Assembly (NCBI RefSeq): GCF_004769195.1
Contig: NZ_RQET01000009.1
Location: 1 to 64,000 of the forward strand
From: Leptospira fletcheri
GTDB lineage: Bacteria > Spirochaetota > Leptospiria > Leptospirales > Leptospiraceae
Reading direction: 5' to 3'
Length of the DNA stretch: 64,000 bases
A program made the translations under genes and the position numbers. Numbering within the stretch: position 1 is the stretch's first letter; every line of letters begins with the position of its first letter. Shown in pieces: positions 35,598 through 43,324 of the stretch. Below the pieces are notes generated by a model. That model saw only the letters and a list, made by a program, of their open reading frames with translations. It ran no database searches and was not told the DNA's origin.

Positions 35598-36899
35598 TTA
35601 AACTTTACTTTTTTTGAATGCCTTTTCCGCCAAATCGAAGGTCCTGTCGAGGATCTCCGGTGTATGGGCAAAACTCGTAAAACCCACCTCGTATCCGGAC
35701 GGAGCCAAATAAACCCCTTCGGTTAACAATAGATGAAAAACGTTTGCAAAGGCCTCCTTATGGCCGCTCGGGATCGAATCGACCGTCCGAATCGGAGAAG
35801 GAGTCGCCCTATGGAACCAAAACAGGGAAGAGTGCGCGGTAAAGGACCAATCGCTATCAGGATCGTATTTTCGGAAGATTGCAAGCATGCCTTCCGTCAA
35901 TCGTTTCGTCCTCTCTTCCAGAACCGAATAAACGTTTTCCCGTTCGCATTTGACCAGTGTCGCCAAGCCAGCTCTCATTCCGAACGGACTCGCGCTCAAA
36001 GTACCCGCTTGGTACACCGGTCCTTGCGGCGCGACCAAATCCAATAGATCCGCGCGACCCGCATAGGCGCCGACGGGAAATCCCCCGCCGATGATTTTTC
36101 CGTAAGTGACAAGATCGGGTCGGATTCCCAACTCGCCGCTCATACCTTTTAGACCCACGCGAAACCCGCTGATCACTTCATCAAAGAGAACCAAGGCTCC
36201 GTGACTCCGGGCAATCTCTACGATCTTTTGCAGGAATTCCTTCCTCTGCACCAAGAGTCCGTAATTGGCCGGCAAAGGTTCTAGTACTAGGACGGCTATG
36301 TTTTTTCCTTCCCTGTCGAATAGATCCACGACGGCGCGCTCGTCGTCCAAAGGAAGAACCAGCGTATTGCCGATCCATTCGGAACCGATGCCCGCGCTAT
36401 CCGAAGAGGCTTCCCCCGCCAGGCCCGAACCGGCTTTGACCAAAAGAGAATCCAGATGGCCGTGGTAACAACCGTCGAACTTCAGGATTTTGTTCCTTCC
36501 CGTCGCCGCTCGAGCGACGCGTAATGCGCTCATTACCGCTTCCGTTCCGCTGTTTACGAAGCGGATTTTTTCCACCCACGGAATCCGGGAGACGATCCAC
36601 TCGGCGAGTTCGAGAGAGTACGGTTCCGCAGCTCCGAAGCTCCAAGCAAGGGACGCCGTTTCCCGTACGACTTCCTCCACTTCCGGATCCCTGTGACCCA
36701 AAAGAAGAGGCCCGAAACTCAGACAATAATCCAGATATTCCTTACCGGAAACGTCGGTTAACAACGGGCCTTTTGCGGCTTGGAAAAAAACAGGAGTTCC
36801 TCCTACGGATCGGAAGGAACGGACGGGGGAATGGACTCCGCCGGGAGTCACTTTCTTGGCCCTTAGAAAAAGTTCTTCGGAGCTGCCGTATGATTTCAA
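35598..36899 (-). CDS. hemL: Glutamate-1-semialdehyde 2,1-aminomutase
   Basis: This 433-residue PLP enzyme moves the amino group of glutamate-1-semialdehyde to form 5-aminolevulinate in the C5 pathway. [48 protein letters not shown] and the PLP lysine in [20 protein letters not shown] are all present. The start codon is TTG at 36899, whose last two bases also form the hemB stop (TTGA). [21 protein letters not shown] from this TTG is the normal N-terminus of the family, which supports it. Confidence 0.94.
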   Translation of the reverse strand: MKSYGSSEELFLRAKKVTPGGVHSPVRSFRSVGGTPVFFQAAKGPLLTDVSGKEYLDYCLSFGPLLLGHRDPEVEEVVRETASLAWSFGAAEPYSLELAEWIVSRIPWVEKIRFVNSGTEAVMSALRVARAATGRNKILKFDGCYHGHLDSLLVKAGSGLAGEASSDSAGIGSEWIGNTLVLPLDDERAVVDLFDREGKNIAVLVLEPLPANYGLLVQRKEFLQKIVEIARSHGALVLFDEVISGFRVGLKGMSGELGIRPDLVTYGKIIGGGFPVGAYAGRADLLDLVAPQGPVYQAGTLSASPFGMRAGLATLVKCERENVYSVLEERTKRLTEGMLAIFRKYDPDSDWSFTAHSSLFWFHRATPSPIRTVDSIPSGHKEAFANVFHLLLTEGVYLAPSGYEVGFTSFAHTPEILDRTFDLAEKAFKKSKV

Positions 36900-37861
36900 G
36901 AGAGGATCTCCTTTCCGCGTCTAGCCGCGTACGTGATCAGGTAGGAAGCGCCGGCCCTGGAAAATACCTGCCAGGTTTCCCGCAGTGCATCCTCGAATTT
37001 ACAAAAACCGCTTTCTGCGAGAAGAGCCAGGGAGGCGTATTCCCCGCTGACTTGGTAAGCTCCGACGGGAAGATCCGTCGCTTCTCGGATCGGACGGATC
37101 AGATCTATGGCCGTCATGCCGGGCTTGACCATGAGCAGGTCGGCTCCTTCCTGCGCGTCCCGAAGGGAGGACAGAAGAGAATCCTCCCGGTTACGCACAT
37201 CGATCTGATAAGAGGAACGATCACCGTGTCCCGGAGTCGACTCTGCCGCCTCTCGGAACGGACCGTAAAAATGACTTTTGAACTTAGTGGAATAGCTCAT
37301 GACGGGAACGTCCTCGAAACCGTTCGAGTCCAGAATCCTCCGATGACTAGCGACTCTTCCGTCCATCATGTCGGAAGGAGATATTCCATCGGCCCCGGAA
37401 TTCGCATAACAAAGCGCTATCTCCGAAAGCCTCTTGACGGAACTATCGTTGTCTATCCGACCTTTCTTGTCCAATAGGCCGCAATGACCGTGGGTCGTCA
37501 GCGAACACAAGCAGGTATCTATCCAAAGAAAGGCTTCCGGAAATTTCTTTTTGATCCCGCCGATCGCTTCTTCGTAAAACTTAACAGGGATCGAATGATC
37601 GGATTTATGCCCCGGGACAAGAAAGAGAAGAAAATGCTCCGTTCCCGCCTTGAGATCGGATTCGATCTGGGACAAGACGGTCTCCTTCGTATCCCGAAAC
37701 ACTCCCGGCAAGGAGGACATGGCTTCGCGATCGGCCAAAGACTCCGCTACAAAAAGCGGTTGTACCAATTTTTTCGGATGGAGAGATTCCGAGGAGATAA
37801 GGTTTCTGAGAGTCGGGCTGATCCGATTTCTTCTCAATCCCATTCCGTACGATTCTTTCAT
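36896..37861 (-). CDS. hemB: Delta-aminolevulinic acid dehydratase (porphobilinogen synthase)
   Basis: This 321-residue enzyme condenses two 5-aminolevulinate molecules to porphobilinogen. The zinc site [14 protein letters not shown] (Cys117, Cys119, Cys127) marks the zinc-dependent class. The two active-site lysines are Lys193 in [19 protein letters not shown] and Lys246 in LLMVKPG. The start overlaps the hemCD stop (ATGA) and the stop overlaps the hemL TTG start. Confidence 0.95.
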   Translation of the reverse strand: MKESYGMGLRRNRISPTLRNLISSESLHPKKLVQPLFVAESLADREAMSSLPGVFRDTKETVLSQIESDLKAGTEHFLLFLVPGHKSDHSIPVKFYEEAIGGIKKKFPEAFLWIDTCLCSLTTHGHCGLLDKKGRIDNDSSVKRLSEIALCYANSGADGISPSDMMDGRVASHRRILDSNGFEDVPVMSYSTKFKSHFYGPFREAAESTPGHGDRSSYQIDVRNREDSLLSSLRDAQEGADLLMVKPGMTAIDLIRPIREATDLPVGAYQVSGEYASLALLAESGFCKFEDALRETWQVFSRAGASYLITYAARRGKEILS

Positions 37862-39423
37862 TGGGTTCCACTTTCCTTTTTCAGGAACTCCGGAATTTCT
37901 CCGACGCAGGCCGTCATCCAGGATTCGTAATTCGGAAACGCGAATATCCTGTCCGGAGTTCCTAAAACATTTCTAATATATGAGTACGTCGAGCCGGCCC
38001 CGGTCGCATGGATTTTGTCCGCAATCGAAGGATCCTTTTTATAGGCTCGGGCGAACTGAGAGGCGCTCATCCAGAAAAAATGGGTGTATGCCGAGAGATC
38101 CGAAGGTTCTTCTTTCCATTCCACCTTATAGGTAGGTAGCCTTCTCCAAGCTCCTTCTACGATCCCACTTTCCTCATGAGTCAGCTTGATAAAATCCGGT
38201 TTCGACCCCGTGAGAACTTCGAGAGACTTCGCATTTTCTTCCCCCAATCCATCCGTGGATGCATGGACCCAAATGTCTCTTTCCGCTAATTTTTCCCAGG
38301 TTGTCGTTCCCGCCACGACCAATATCGTTCGGGAATCCGGATTCGGCCAAGTTTCCGGAAACGCGTCCGCTCGAGCTACGAACCAAAATCTGTCGGGAGG
38401 GGGAGAAGAGGGGAGGGGAATTCTGACCCTCCCGGAGGCGAATTTTTTTACGGGTAGAATCCGGGAAGAATCGACCGGCTTCGGAAAGTCTTCCACAGGT
38501 AGGCGGACGGAAGTATTCAAAACGACACCTGAATCGGTTTTCCCTCTTAAAAATAAAACAGTGCCTGCAAAAGAAGAATAGGCTGCCACGCCGATTTTCT
38601 GGTGGCACCCTCCACCGAAACCGGAAAGCAACCTTCTTTCCTCCGCGACATCCGCTTCTTCCTGCGGATCACGCAAAGGCAAAAGGAGTTCACGAACCCT
38701 TTCGTCGCCCGCGCGGAACTCTGCAGCGAGCGCGCCCTGTGCCGGAGCATTCGGATTCTTTGATAAAGGAAGGACCATGAACATCTGTTCGTCCAGGATC
38801 TTCCTGAGTTGTGTGCGTACCTCGACGTATTCCTCCAGATCGGAAAAGGAAAAGTCCGCGGAAAGCAGTCGGTCCAAAGCCGCCTTGGCGACTACGAGTC
38901 CGGAAATGGAAGGATCTTCCATCCACTTCCTCACCCTCGTTTGCACGTTTCCTCTCACGGGATGAAATTGGATCGGCTTTCCTTTGTATCTGGAGGGGAG
39001 GGCGGTCGGCAAAAATGCGGAAAGATTGTATTCTCTACGCGGGCTCGAAGAGTGAACGTTCAAGATTTCCGGAGGATTTTCAAAAGAAGATCGCTTCCAA
39101 AGCAATACGTCCCTTTGGTCCGCGCGAGGCAAGACCATCATCGTCTCCGTACCGGGATGGCCTTCCAAATCCAAATCCTTATAGGAATGGATGACCAGAT
39201 CCACGTTTCCGTCCGTCAACTCCCGGGTCAAATCCTGGGTAAACACTCCGCGGGACGCCATCTTCCACAAAGGAGTGACGAGGTCCTGGTCTCCGCTGGC
39301 CTCTTTGAAAAAAAGATCCACTTGTAAGTCGGAACGAGATCTCAGCAAGGCGTCGCGTACGAGGCAGGATTGGAGTTTTGCGAGCGAACTTTTTCGGGAG
39401 CCGATTCTCAGAACGAAGGACAA
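37858..39423 (-). CDS. hemC: Fused porphobilinogen deaminase / uroporphyrinogen-III synthase
   Basis: The protein has about 521 residues. The N-terminal 300 are HemC: VLRIGSRKSSLAKLQ at the start and the dipyrromethane-cofactor cysteine in FGGGCHQKIGVAAYSSF. The remaining 200 or so match a HemD-like uroporphyrinogen-III synthase by position and length; that domain is always poorly conserved. The fusion would make the linear tetrapyrrole and close it in one protein. I prefer the TTG at 39423 because GGGAAG lies 7 nt upstream and the protein then starts as MSFVLRIGSRKS; a TTG at 39438 would add five residues. It overlaps the end of hemA by 16 bp. Confidence 0.9.
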   Translation of the reverse strand: MSFVLRIGSRKSSLAKLQSCLVRDALLRSRSDLQVDLFFKEASGDQDLVTPLWKMASRGVFTQDLTRELTDGNVDLVIHSYKDLDLEGHPGTETMMVLPRADQRDVLLWKRSSFENPPEILNVHSSSPRREYNLSAFLPTALPSRYKGKPIQFHPVRGNVQTRVRKWMEDPSISGLVVAKAALDRLLSADFSFSDLEEYVEVRTQLRKILDEQMFMVLPLSKNPNAPAQGALAAEFRAGDERVRELLLPLRDPQEEADVAEERRLLSGFGGGCHQKIGVAAYSSFAGTVLFLRGKTDSGVVLNTSVRLPVEDFPKPVDSSRILPVKKFASGRVRIPLPSSPPPDRFWFVARADAFPETWPNPDSRTILVVAGTTTWEKLAERDIWVHASTDGLGEENAKSLEVLTGSKPDFIKLTHEESGIVEGAWRRLPTYKVEWKEEPSDLSAYTHFFWMSASQFARAYKKDPSIADKIHATGAGSTYSYIRNVLGTPDRIFAFPNYESWMTACVGEIPEFLKKESGTQ

Positions 39424-40295
39424 GGTAGGTCTTCCCAACCGAATACGAATTGATGCGCTTCTAGTTCTCTTTCTTCCAAAAGATGAGCCAGCACGACGTC
39501 CAGCTCTTCTCTCACTCTTTTAGTTCTTTCTTCGGTCTCTTTCAAGGAGGACATCATTTCCGCAAAGGAAATGTAAACGACTCCATCAGGCCAAGAAGTT
39601 TCCAAAGGAACTTCCCGGAAATCCAAGACCAAATCTCCAGGACGAAGACGATTTTGCCAGGGACCCATAGGAACCGGAGAGGCGATGACCCAGGCTTCTC
39701 CCTGGGGAGACCAATCTTCCCAGAGTTGCGAAGAGACGGAAAAAGAATTCGCAAAAAAATCCAAGCGCTCCGGATTCCGGCCTACGACTTTGACTCGTCT
39801 GCCTCCGCTTTTTAACCAGGGAATCATTTTCTCGGCCAATTGCCCCGTTCCCAACAAGGAAATCTCCCGAACGGGAACATTCGAACCGGAAATGTATTTT
39901 TGCGCCAATCCACCATAGGACTGCTCGCCTAAATTCTGCAGATAACCGGAGCGGAGAGAACGACAATCTTCGATCAAGTTATCTCTGAGTTTCGCTACGT
40001 ATTCCCCGAAGGCTGAGTCGGGAAGTTCTTGGAATCTCTGACGGAACTGAGCTAAGACTTCCGTTTCTCCGAACAATTTGGACCTGAGGCCCGAGATAAT
40101 TTCTAAGAGAAGTCGATAGGCTTCGTACCCTGTCTTTACTTCCCAATTTTGCGGTAAAGAAATCCGTTCCGGATGAATGCGTGAATCGGTCACCCATACG
40201 GTTCTCATGCAAGTCTTCCAAGAAAATGCATCGGGCGGCACAAAGCCGTCCCTTTGTCCGAAATCAGAATGAAACACCTTAAGTGTGGACCACAT
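39408..40295 (-). CDS. hemA: Glutamyl-tRNA reductase, short form
   Basis: The protein has about 295 residues, much shorter than the usual 400-430. The catalytic cysteine is in KTCMRTVWVTD, where the family normally has TCNRxE. GYEAYRLLLEIISGLRSKLFGETEVLAQFRQ matches the conserved SGLxSxxxGExQIxxQxK block, and ISLLGTGQLAEKMIPWL is the NADPH fold. The C-terminal dimerisation helix appears trimmed. It reduces glutamyl-tRNA to glutamate-1-semialdehyde, the first step of the C5 pathway. An in-frame ATG at 40310 is also possible. A hem-box lies 36 bp upstream of the chosen start. Confidence 0.88.
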   Translation of the reverse strand: MWSTLKVFHSDFGQRDGFVPPDAFSWKTCMRTVWVTDSRIHPERISLPQNWEVKTGYEAYRLLLEIISGLRSKLFGETEVLAQFRQRFQELPDSAFGEYVAKLRDNLIEDCRSLRSGYLQNLGEQSYGGLAQKYISGSNVPVREISLLGTGQLAEKMIPWLKSGGRRVKVVGRNPERLDFFANSFSVSSQLWEDWSPQGEAWVIASPVPMGPWQNRLRPGDLVLDFREVPLETSWPDGVVYISFAEMMSSLKETEERTKRVREELDVVLAHLLEERELEAHQFVFGWEDLPCPSF

Positions 40296-40330
40296 CTCTT
40301 CTAAGAGCATACCGAATTCGCAGGCTGTTT

Positions 40331-40346
40331 TGTCAAAATACTGTCA
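40331..40346 (-). promoter_or_regulatory. hem-box (TGACA-N6-TGACA) upstream of hemA
   Basis: On the minus strand the sequence is TGACA GTATTT TGACA, an exact match to the direct-repeat box reported for the Leptospira HemR regulator. It lies between the divergent hemA and 40404-40622 genes. HemR therefore probably acts on the operon that encodes it, and perhaps on the small divergent gene too. Confidence 0.8.
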
Positions 40347-40403
40347 GCAGATTTCAAAAATATTCTGCTTGCCGCAATTGAGAACCATTTTCAACATGGC
40401 CCT

Positions 40404-40622
40404 ATGATCTGGGAACCTCAGATACAAGATTGGATTGTGCACGCAATCGTCGGAGCGACAGCTCTCTATCTTCTTTTTCCTTTTTTATCCACTCTGAAAA
40501 GTCTCTTCGGAAAAACTTCCGAGGAAGAAATCCGGTTCGGATGTTACGAAGACGCATGCTCCGCTTGCAGAGTCGTTCCGATCAAAAAAGAAACTCCGTT
40601 ACGGAAAAGAAAGAATTCCTAA
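40404..40622 (+). CDS. Small cysteine-containing membrane protein divergent from hemA
   Basis: This 72-residue protein has one transmembrane helix (IVHAIVGATALYLLFPFLSTL) followed by a cytoplasmic tail with CYEDACSACRVVPIKK and a basic end. The Cys-x4-Cys-x2-Cys pattern behind a single helix recalls FeoB-associated Cys-rich membrane proteins, but homology is uncertain. Shared upstream DNA with hemA, including the hem-box, suggests a link to iron or haem. Its 3' end overlaps the convergent HAD gene by 24 bp. Confidence 0.7.
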   Translation: MIWEPQIQDWIVHAIVGATALYLLFPFLSTLKSLFGKTSEEEIRFGCYEDACSACRVVPIKKETPLRKRKNS

Positions 40623-41522
40623 TTCCAGAAGAGTCATCGCGATTCCGTCCTCGTCGTTCGAATAACGAGTGTGATACGGAGCGAATTCCTTTAAATACGG
40701 TACGGCATTTTTCATCGCAAAGCCGAATCCTGCATGGGACAACATCTCCAAATCATTCTTCTCGTCTCCGAACGCGGCAACTCCGGAAGGGTCGAGTCCG
40801 TTCGCTTTCAGAAAAGAGGAAATCGCAGACCATTTAGAGGAATTCTTTTCGAGGATCTCCAAGCAAAAGGATACTCCGTGAATCCGGGTCAAAACCGTCC
40901 GAAACTCTGCCGCCTCGGGTAGACCAAGGAGCTTTCTTTCCAATTCTTCCAAGCGAGTCTTGTCTTGGGACAGAAAGCAGGCCACGAGGACCCGATCGCT
41001 CCCGTGCAGAAAACAATCTTCCACCACTCTACTTCTCTCGGTATCTCCGCCGGAGTAATTATAAAATCTGGGGTCCGTGATCGGCGACTCCGCCAGAATG
41101 TCTATTCCCTCTTCGTAATGGTCCACATGCAGGATGGGATCGAAACCTTCTTTTTTTCCGGAGTCCAAAACCGCGGCAATCGTTTCGGAAGAAAGATAGG
41201 TTTCCGAGACCCGAGCTCCCGACGGACTTTCCCTCATGACCTGGCCGTTATTGGAAATCACGAAAAGATCTCCTCTGAATTCGCGAGCAAAGGGCAGGGT
41301 GGAGGAGAAACGCCTTCCGGTCGCGATCACCAGGCGCATTCCTTTTTCGAGGGCAGAGTTCAGAACGTACGAGTTTAAACTGGAGATTCTCCCTCGAGAA
41401 TCCAACAAAGTGCCGTCCAAATCCATGGCGATCGTATGGATTTTGGGAGGAAGGTTCGGGAATATAAGGGTGTTTTTTTCCAAAAGAAATCCGAACGCCG
41501 GTCGGCGTTTTTCCATTTTCAT
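40599..41522 (-). CDS. HAD-superfamily (Cof-type) phosphatase
   Basis: This 307-residue protein has the HAD nucleophile motif AMDLDGTLLDSRG near residue 32, the Thr of VIATGRRF, and the C-terminal AAFGDEKNDLEMLSHAGFGFAM that completes the active site. The large cap between motifs places it with Cof/YbiV-like sugar-phosphate or phosphoester phosphatases. The substrate is unknown. An internal Met two codons downstream is an equally plausible start. Confidence 0.88.
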   Translation of the reverse strand: MKMEKRRPAFGFLLEKNTLIFPNLPPKIHTIAMDLDGTLLDSRGRISSLNSYVLNSALEKGMRLVIATGRRFSSTLPFAREFRGDLFVISNNGQVMRESPSGARVSETYLSSETIAAVLDSGKKEGFDPILHVDHYEEGIDILAESPITDPRFYNYSGGDTERSRVVEDCFLHGSDRVLVACFLSQDKTRLEELERKLLGLPEAAEFRTVLTRIHGVSFCLEILEKNSSKWSAISSFLKANGLDPSGVAAFGDEKNDLEMLSHAGFGFAMKNAVPYLKEFAPYHTRYSNDEDGIAMTLLELGILSFP

Positions 41523-41587
41523 CGGAATCCGGCAGGCCTTCCTCCTTTTTTCGTTTCCAAAGCGGCGAAAAATATTTCGCTGGAAAC

Positions 41588-42406
41588 ATGAAGATCAGCC
41601 TGGCCTATTCTCCTTGTCCGAACGATACGTTCATCTTCTATCATTTGATTTCCGGAAAGACGAAAGCTCCCTTTTCCATCCAAGAGGAACTGCACGATGT
41701 GGAGCAACTGAATCGCTTCGCAAAGGAAGGCAAGTTCCACGCCTCCAAACTTTCTTTCGCAGCCTTTTTTCATGTGGCAGACCGATATTCCCTTTTGGAT
41801 TCGGGAGCGGCGCTCGGCAGAGGTTGCGGGCCCTTGATCGTCTCTAGAAAAGGAGAGGGGAAATCCGATCCTAAAGGAAAAAAAATCCTAGTCCCCGGAC
41901 TTTGGACCACAGCCAATTTATTGACCCATTTGTATTTGGAAGGGAAGTACGATCCCGTTCCTGTGCGGTACGATTTGATTTTGGACAAGGTAACCAAGGG
42001 GGAAGCGGACTTCGGAATCGTCATCCACGAGGAGAGATTCACCTACGAAAAAAGAGGACTGGAAAAGGTCCGAGACCTAGGGGAATGGTGGGAAGAAACC
42101 AGCGGTTCCCCGATTCCGTTAGGTTGCATCGCCGTCCGAAAAGAGTTGGGAGAAACATTCCGGGAAGAATTCGACGGTTCCATCAAGGAAAGCCTGGATC
42201 TTGCCTATCGGAACAGGGAAAATACGTACGATTATATTTTCAAACACTCCCAAGATACGAGCAGGGAGGTCGTGGACGCACATATCGGACTGTACGTGAA
42301 CGACTTTACCAGAAGCCTAGGCACAGAAGGAAGAAACGCGATCCGACACCTGCACCAGGAAGCGATCCGAACCGGTCTGGTGCCTTCTTCCCTCGCTCCG
42401 CTCTGA
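41588..42406 (+). CDS. mqnD: 1,4-dihydroxy-6-naphthoate synthase (futalosine pathway)
   Basis: This 272-residue periplasmic-binding-protein-fold enzyme starts with ISLAYSPCPNDTFIFYHLISGK, the MqnD signature, and contains SFAAFFHVADRYSLLDSGAALGRGCGPLIVSR and LNRFAKEGKFHASKLS. It acts in the alternative (futalosine) route to menaquinone, cleaving cyclic dehypoxanthine futalosine. No other mqn gene is in the window. It is divergent from the HAD gene and convergent with metF. Confidence 0.93.
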   Translation: MKISLAYSPCPNDTFIFYHLISGKTKAPFSIQEELHDVEQLNRFAKEGKFHASKLSFAAFFHVADRYSLLDSGAALGRGCGPLIVSRKGEGKSDPKGKKILVPGLWTTANLLTHLYLEGKYDPVPVRYDLILDKVTKGEADFGIVIHEERFTYEKRGLEKVRDLGEWWEETSGSPIPLGCIAVRKELGETFREEFDGSIKESLDLAYRNRENTYDYIFKHSQDTSREVVDAHIGLYVNDFTRSLGTEGRNAIRHLHQEAIRTGLVPSSLAPL

Positions 42407-42414
42407 TCTTTGGC

Positions 42415-43287
42415 CTAATTTTCCAATTCCCGAACAATGTCGTAACTGGCGTGGGATTGGTTCAAAGTGTACAAATGGATTCCCGGGGAGCCCAAAGAAA
42501 GCAATTCCCTGCATTGTCGGACGCTAAAATTCAAACTTCTTCTGTAGAATTCCTCGGGACGATTGCGGACTTCCTCCAGATCGGAAAGGAGTTCCGCAGG
42601 AAATTCGCAGGCAGCCATGGCGCGAAATCGTTCGATTTGGGAAAAGGAAGTAATCGGCATGATCCCCGGAATCACGGGAACGGAGATCCCTTTCTTACGT
42701 ACCAAACCGAGAAAGGATTCGAAAATCTCGTTTTTAAAAAACAATTGGGAAACCAAATAGGAAGCCCCTGCGTCCACTTTCTTTTTGAGATTGTCTACGT
42801 CCTCTTCCAAACTCCGAGCCTGCGGATGTTTTTCGGGATAACAAGCTCCTCCGATGCAAAAGTCGAAGCCTTCGGATTTGATGAATGAAATCAACTCGCT
42901 CGCATGTCCGAAACCGCCTTCGGCCTTCTGAAACTCTCCCTGACCCTTTGGAGGATCTCCCCGTAATGCCATCAGGTTCCGGATTCCGGAAGCATAAATT
43001 TCTCCTAAAATAGATCGGATCTCTTCCCGGTTCCCGCCGACGCAGGTAAAATGGGCTGCAGCCGGAACATCGAATTGTTTGGCCAAATCGGAAGTCAGTC
43101 GGATGGTCTTATCCCGAGTGGAACCTCCGGCTCCGTATGTAACCGTAATGTACCCTGGCTGGAGACGGGAGAGTTCCCTCAAAGTTTCCGTCAATTTGCC
43201 TTCTCCCTCATCCGTTTTCGGAGGGAAGAACTCGAAAGAGTACACTGGTCCCTTAGCATTATTATAAATTTCTAGGATCTTTTTCAT
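42415..43287 (-). CDS. metF: 5,10-methylenetetrahydrofolate reductase
   Basis: This 290-residue FAD TIM-barrel enzyme makes 5-methyl-THF for methionine synthesis. VYSFEFFPPKTDEGEGKL, YITVTYGAGGSTRDKTI, LMALRGDPPKGQGEF and SYLVSQLFFKNEIFESF are family motifs, including the Glu, the FAD-contacting Asp and the folate-contacting Gln. Length is normal. It stands alone, convergent with mqnD. Confidence 0.95.
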   Translation of the reverse strand: MKKILEIYNNAKGPVYSFEFFPPKTDEGEGKLTETLRELSRLQPGYITVTYGAGGSTRDKTIRLTSDLAKQFDVPAAAHFTCVGGNREEIRSILGEIYASGIRNLMALRGDPPKGQGEFQKAEGGFGHASELISFIKSEGFDFCIGGACYPEKHPQARSLEEDVDNLKKKVDAGASYLVSQLFFKNEIFESFLGLVRKKGISVPVIPGIMPITSFSQIERFRAMAACEFPAELLSDLEEVRNRPEEFYRRSLNFSVRQCRELLSLGSPGIHLYTLNQSHASYDIVRELEN

Positions 43288-43324
43288 ATTTTCCTTATCT
43301 GCGAATCCGCAATCCGCGAGTATA

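Noticed and set aside
42415..43320. SAM or other methionine riboswitch upstream of metF
   Set aside because: The region before the metF start shows no multi-helix structure or known conserved motif.
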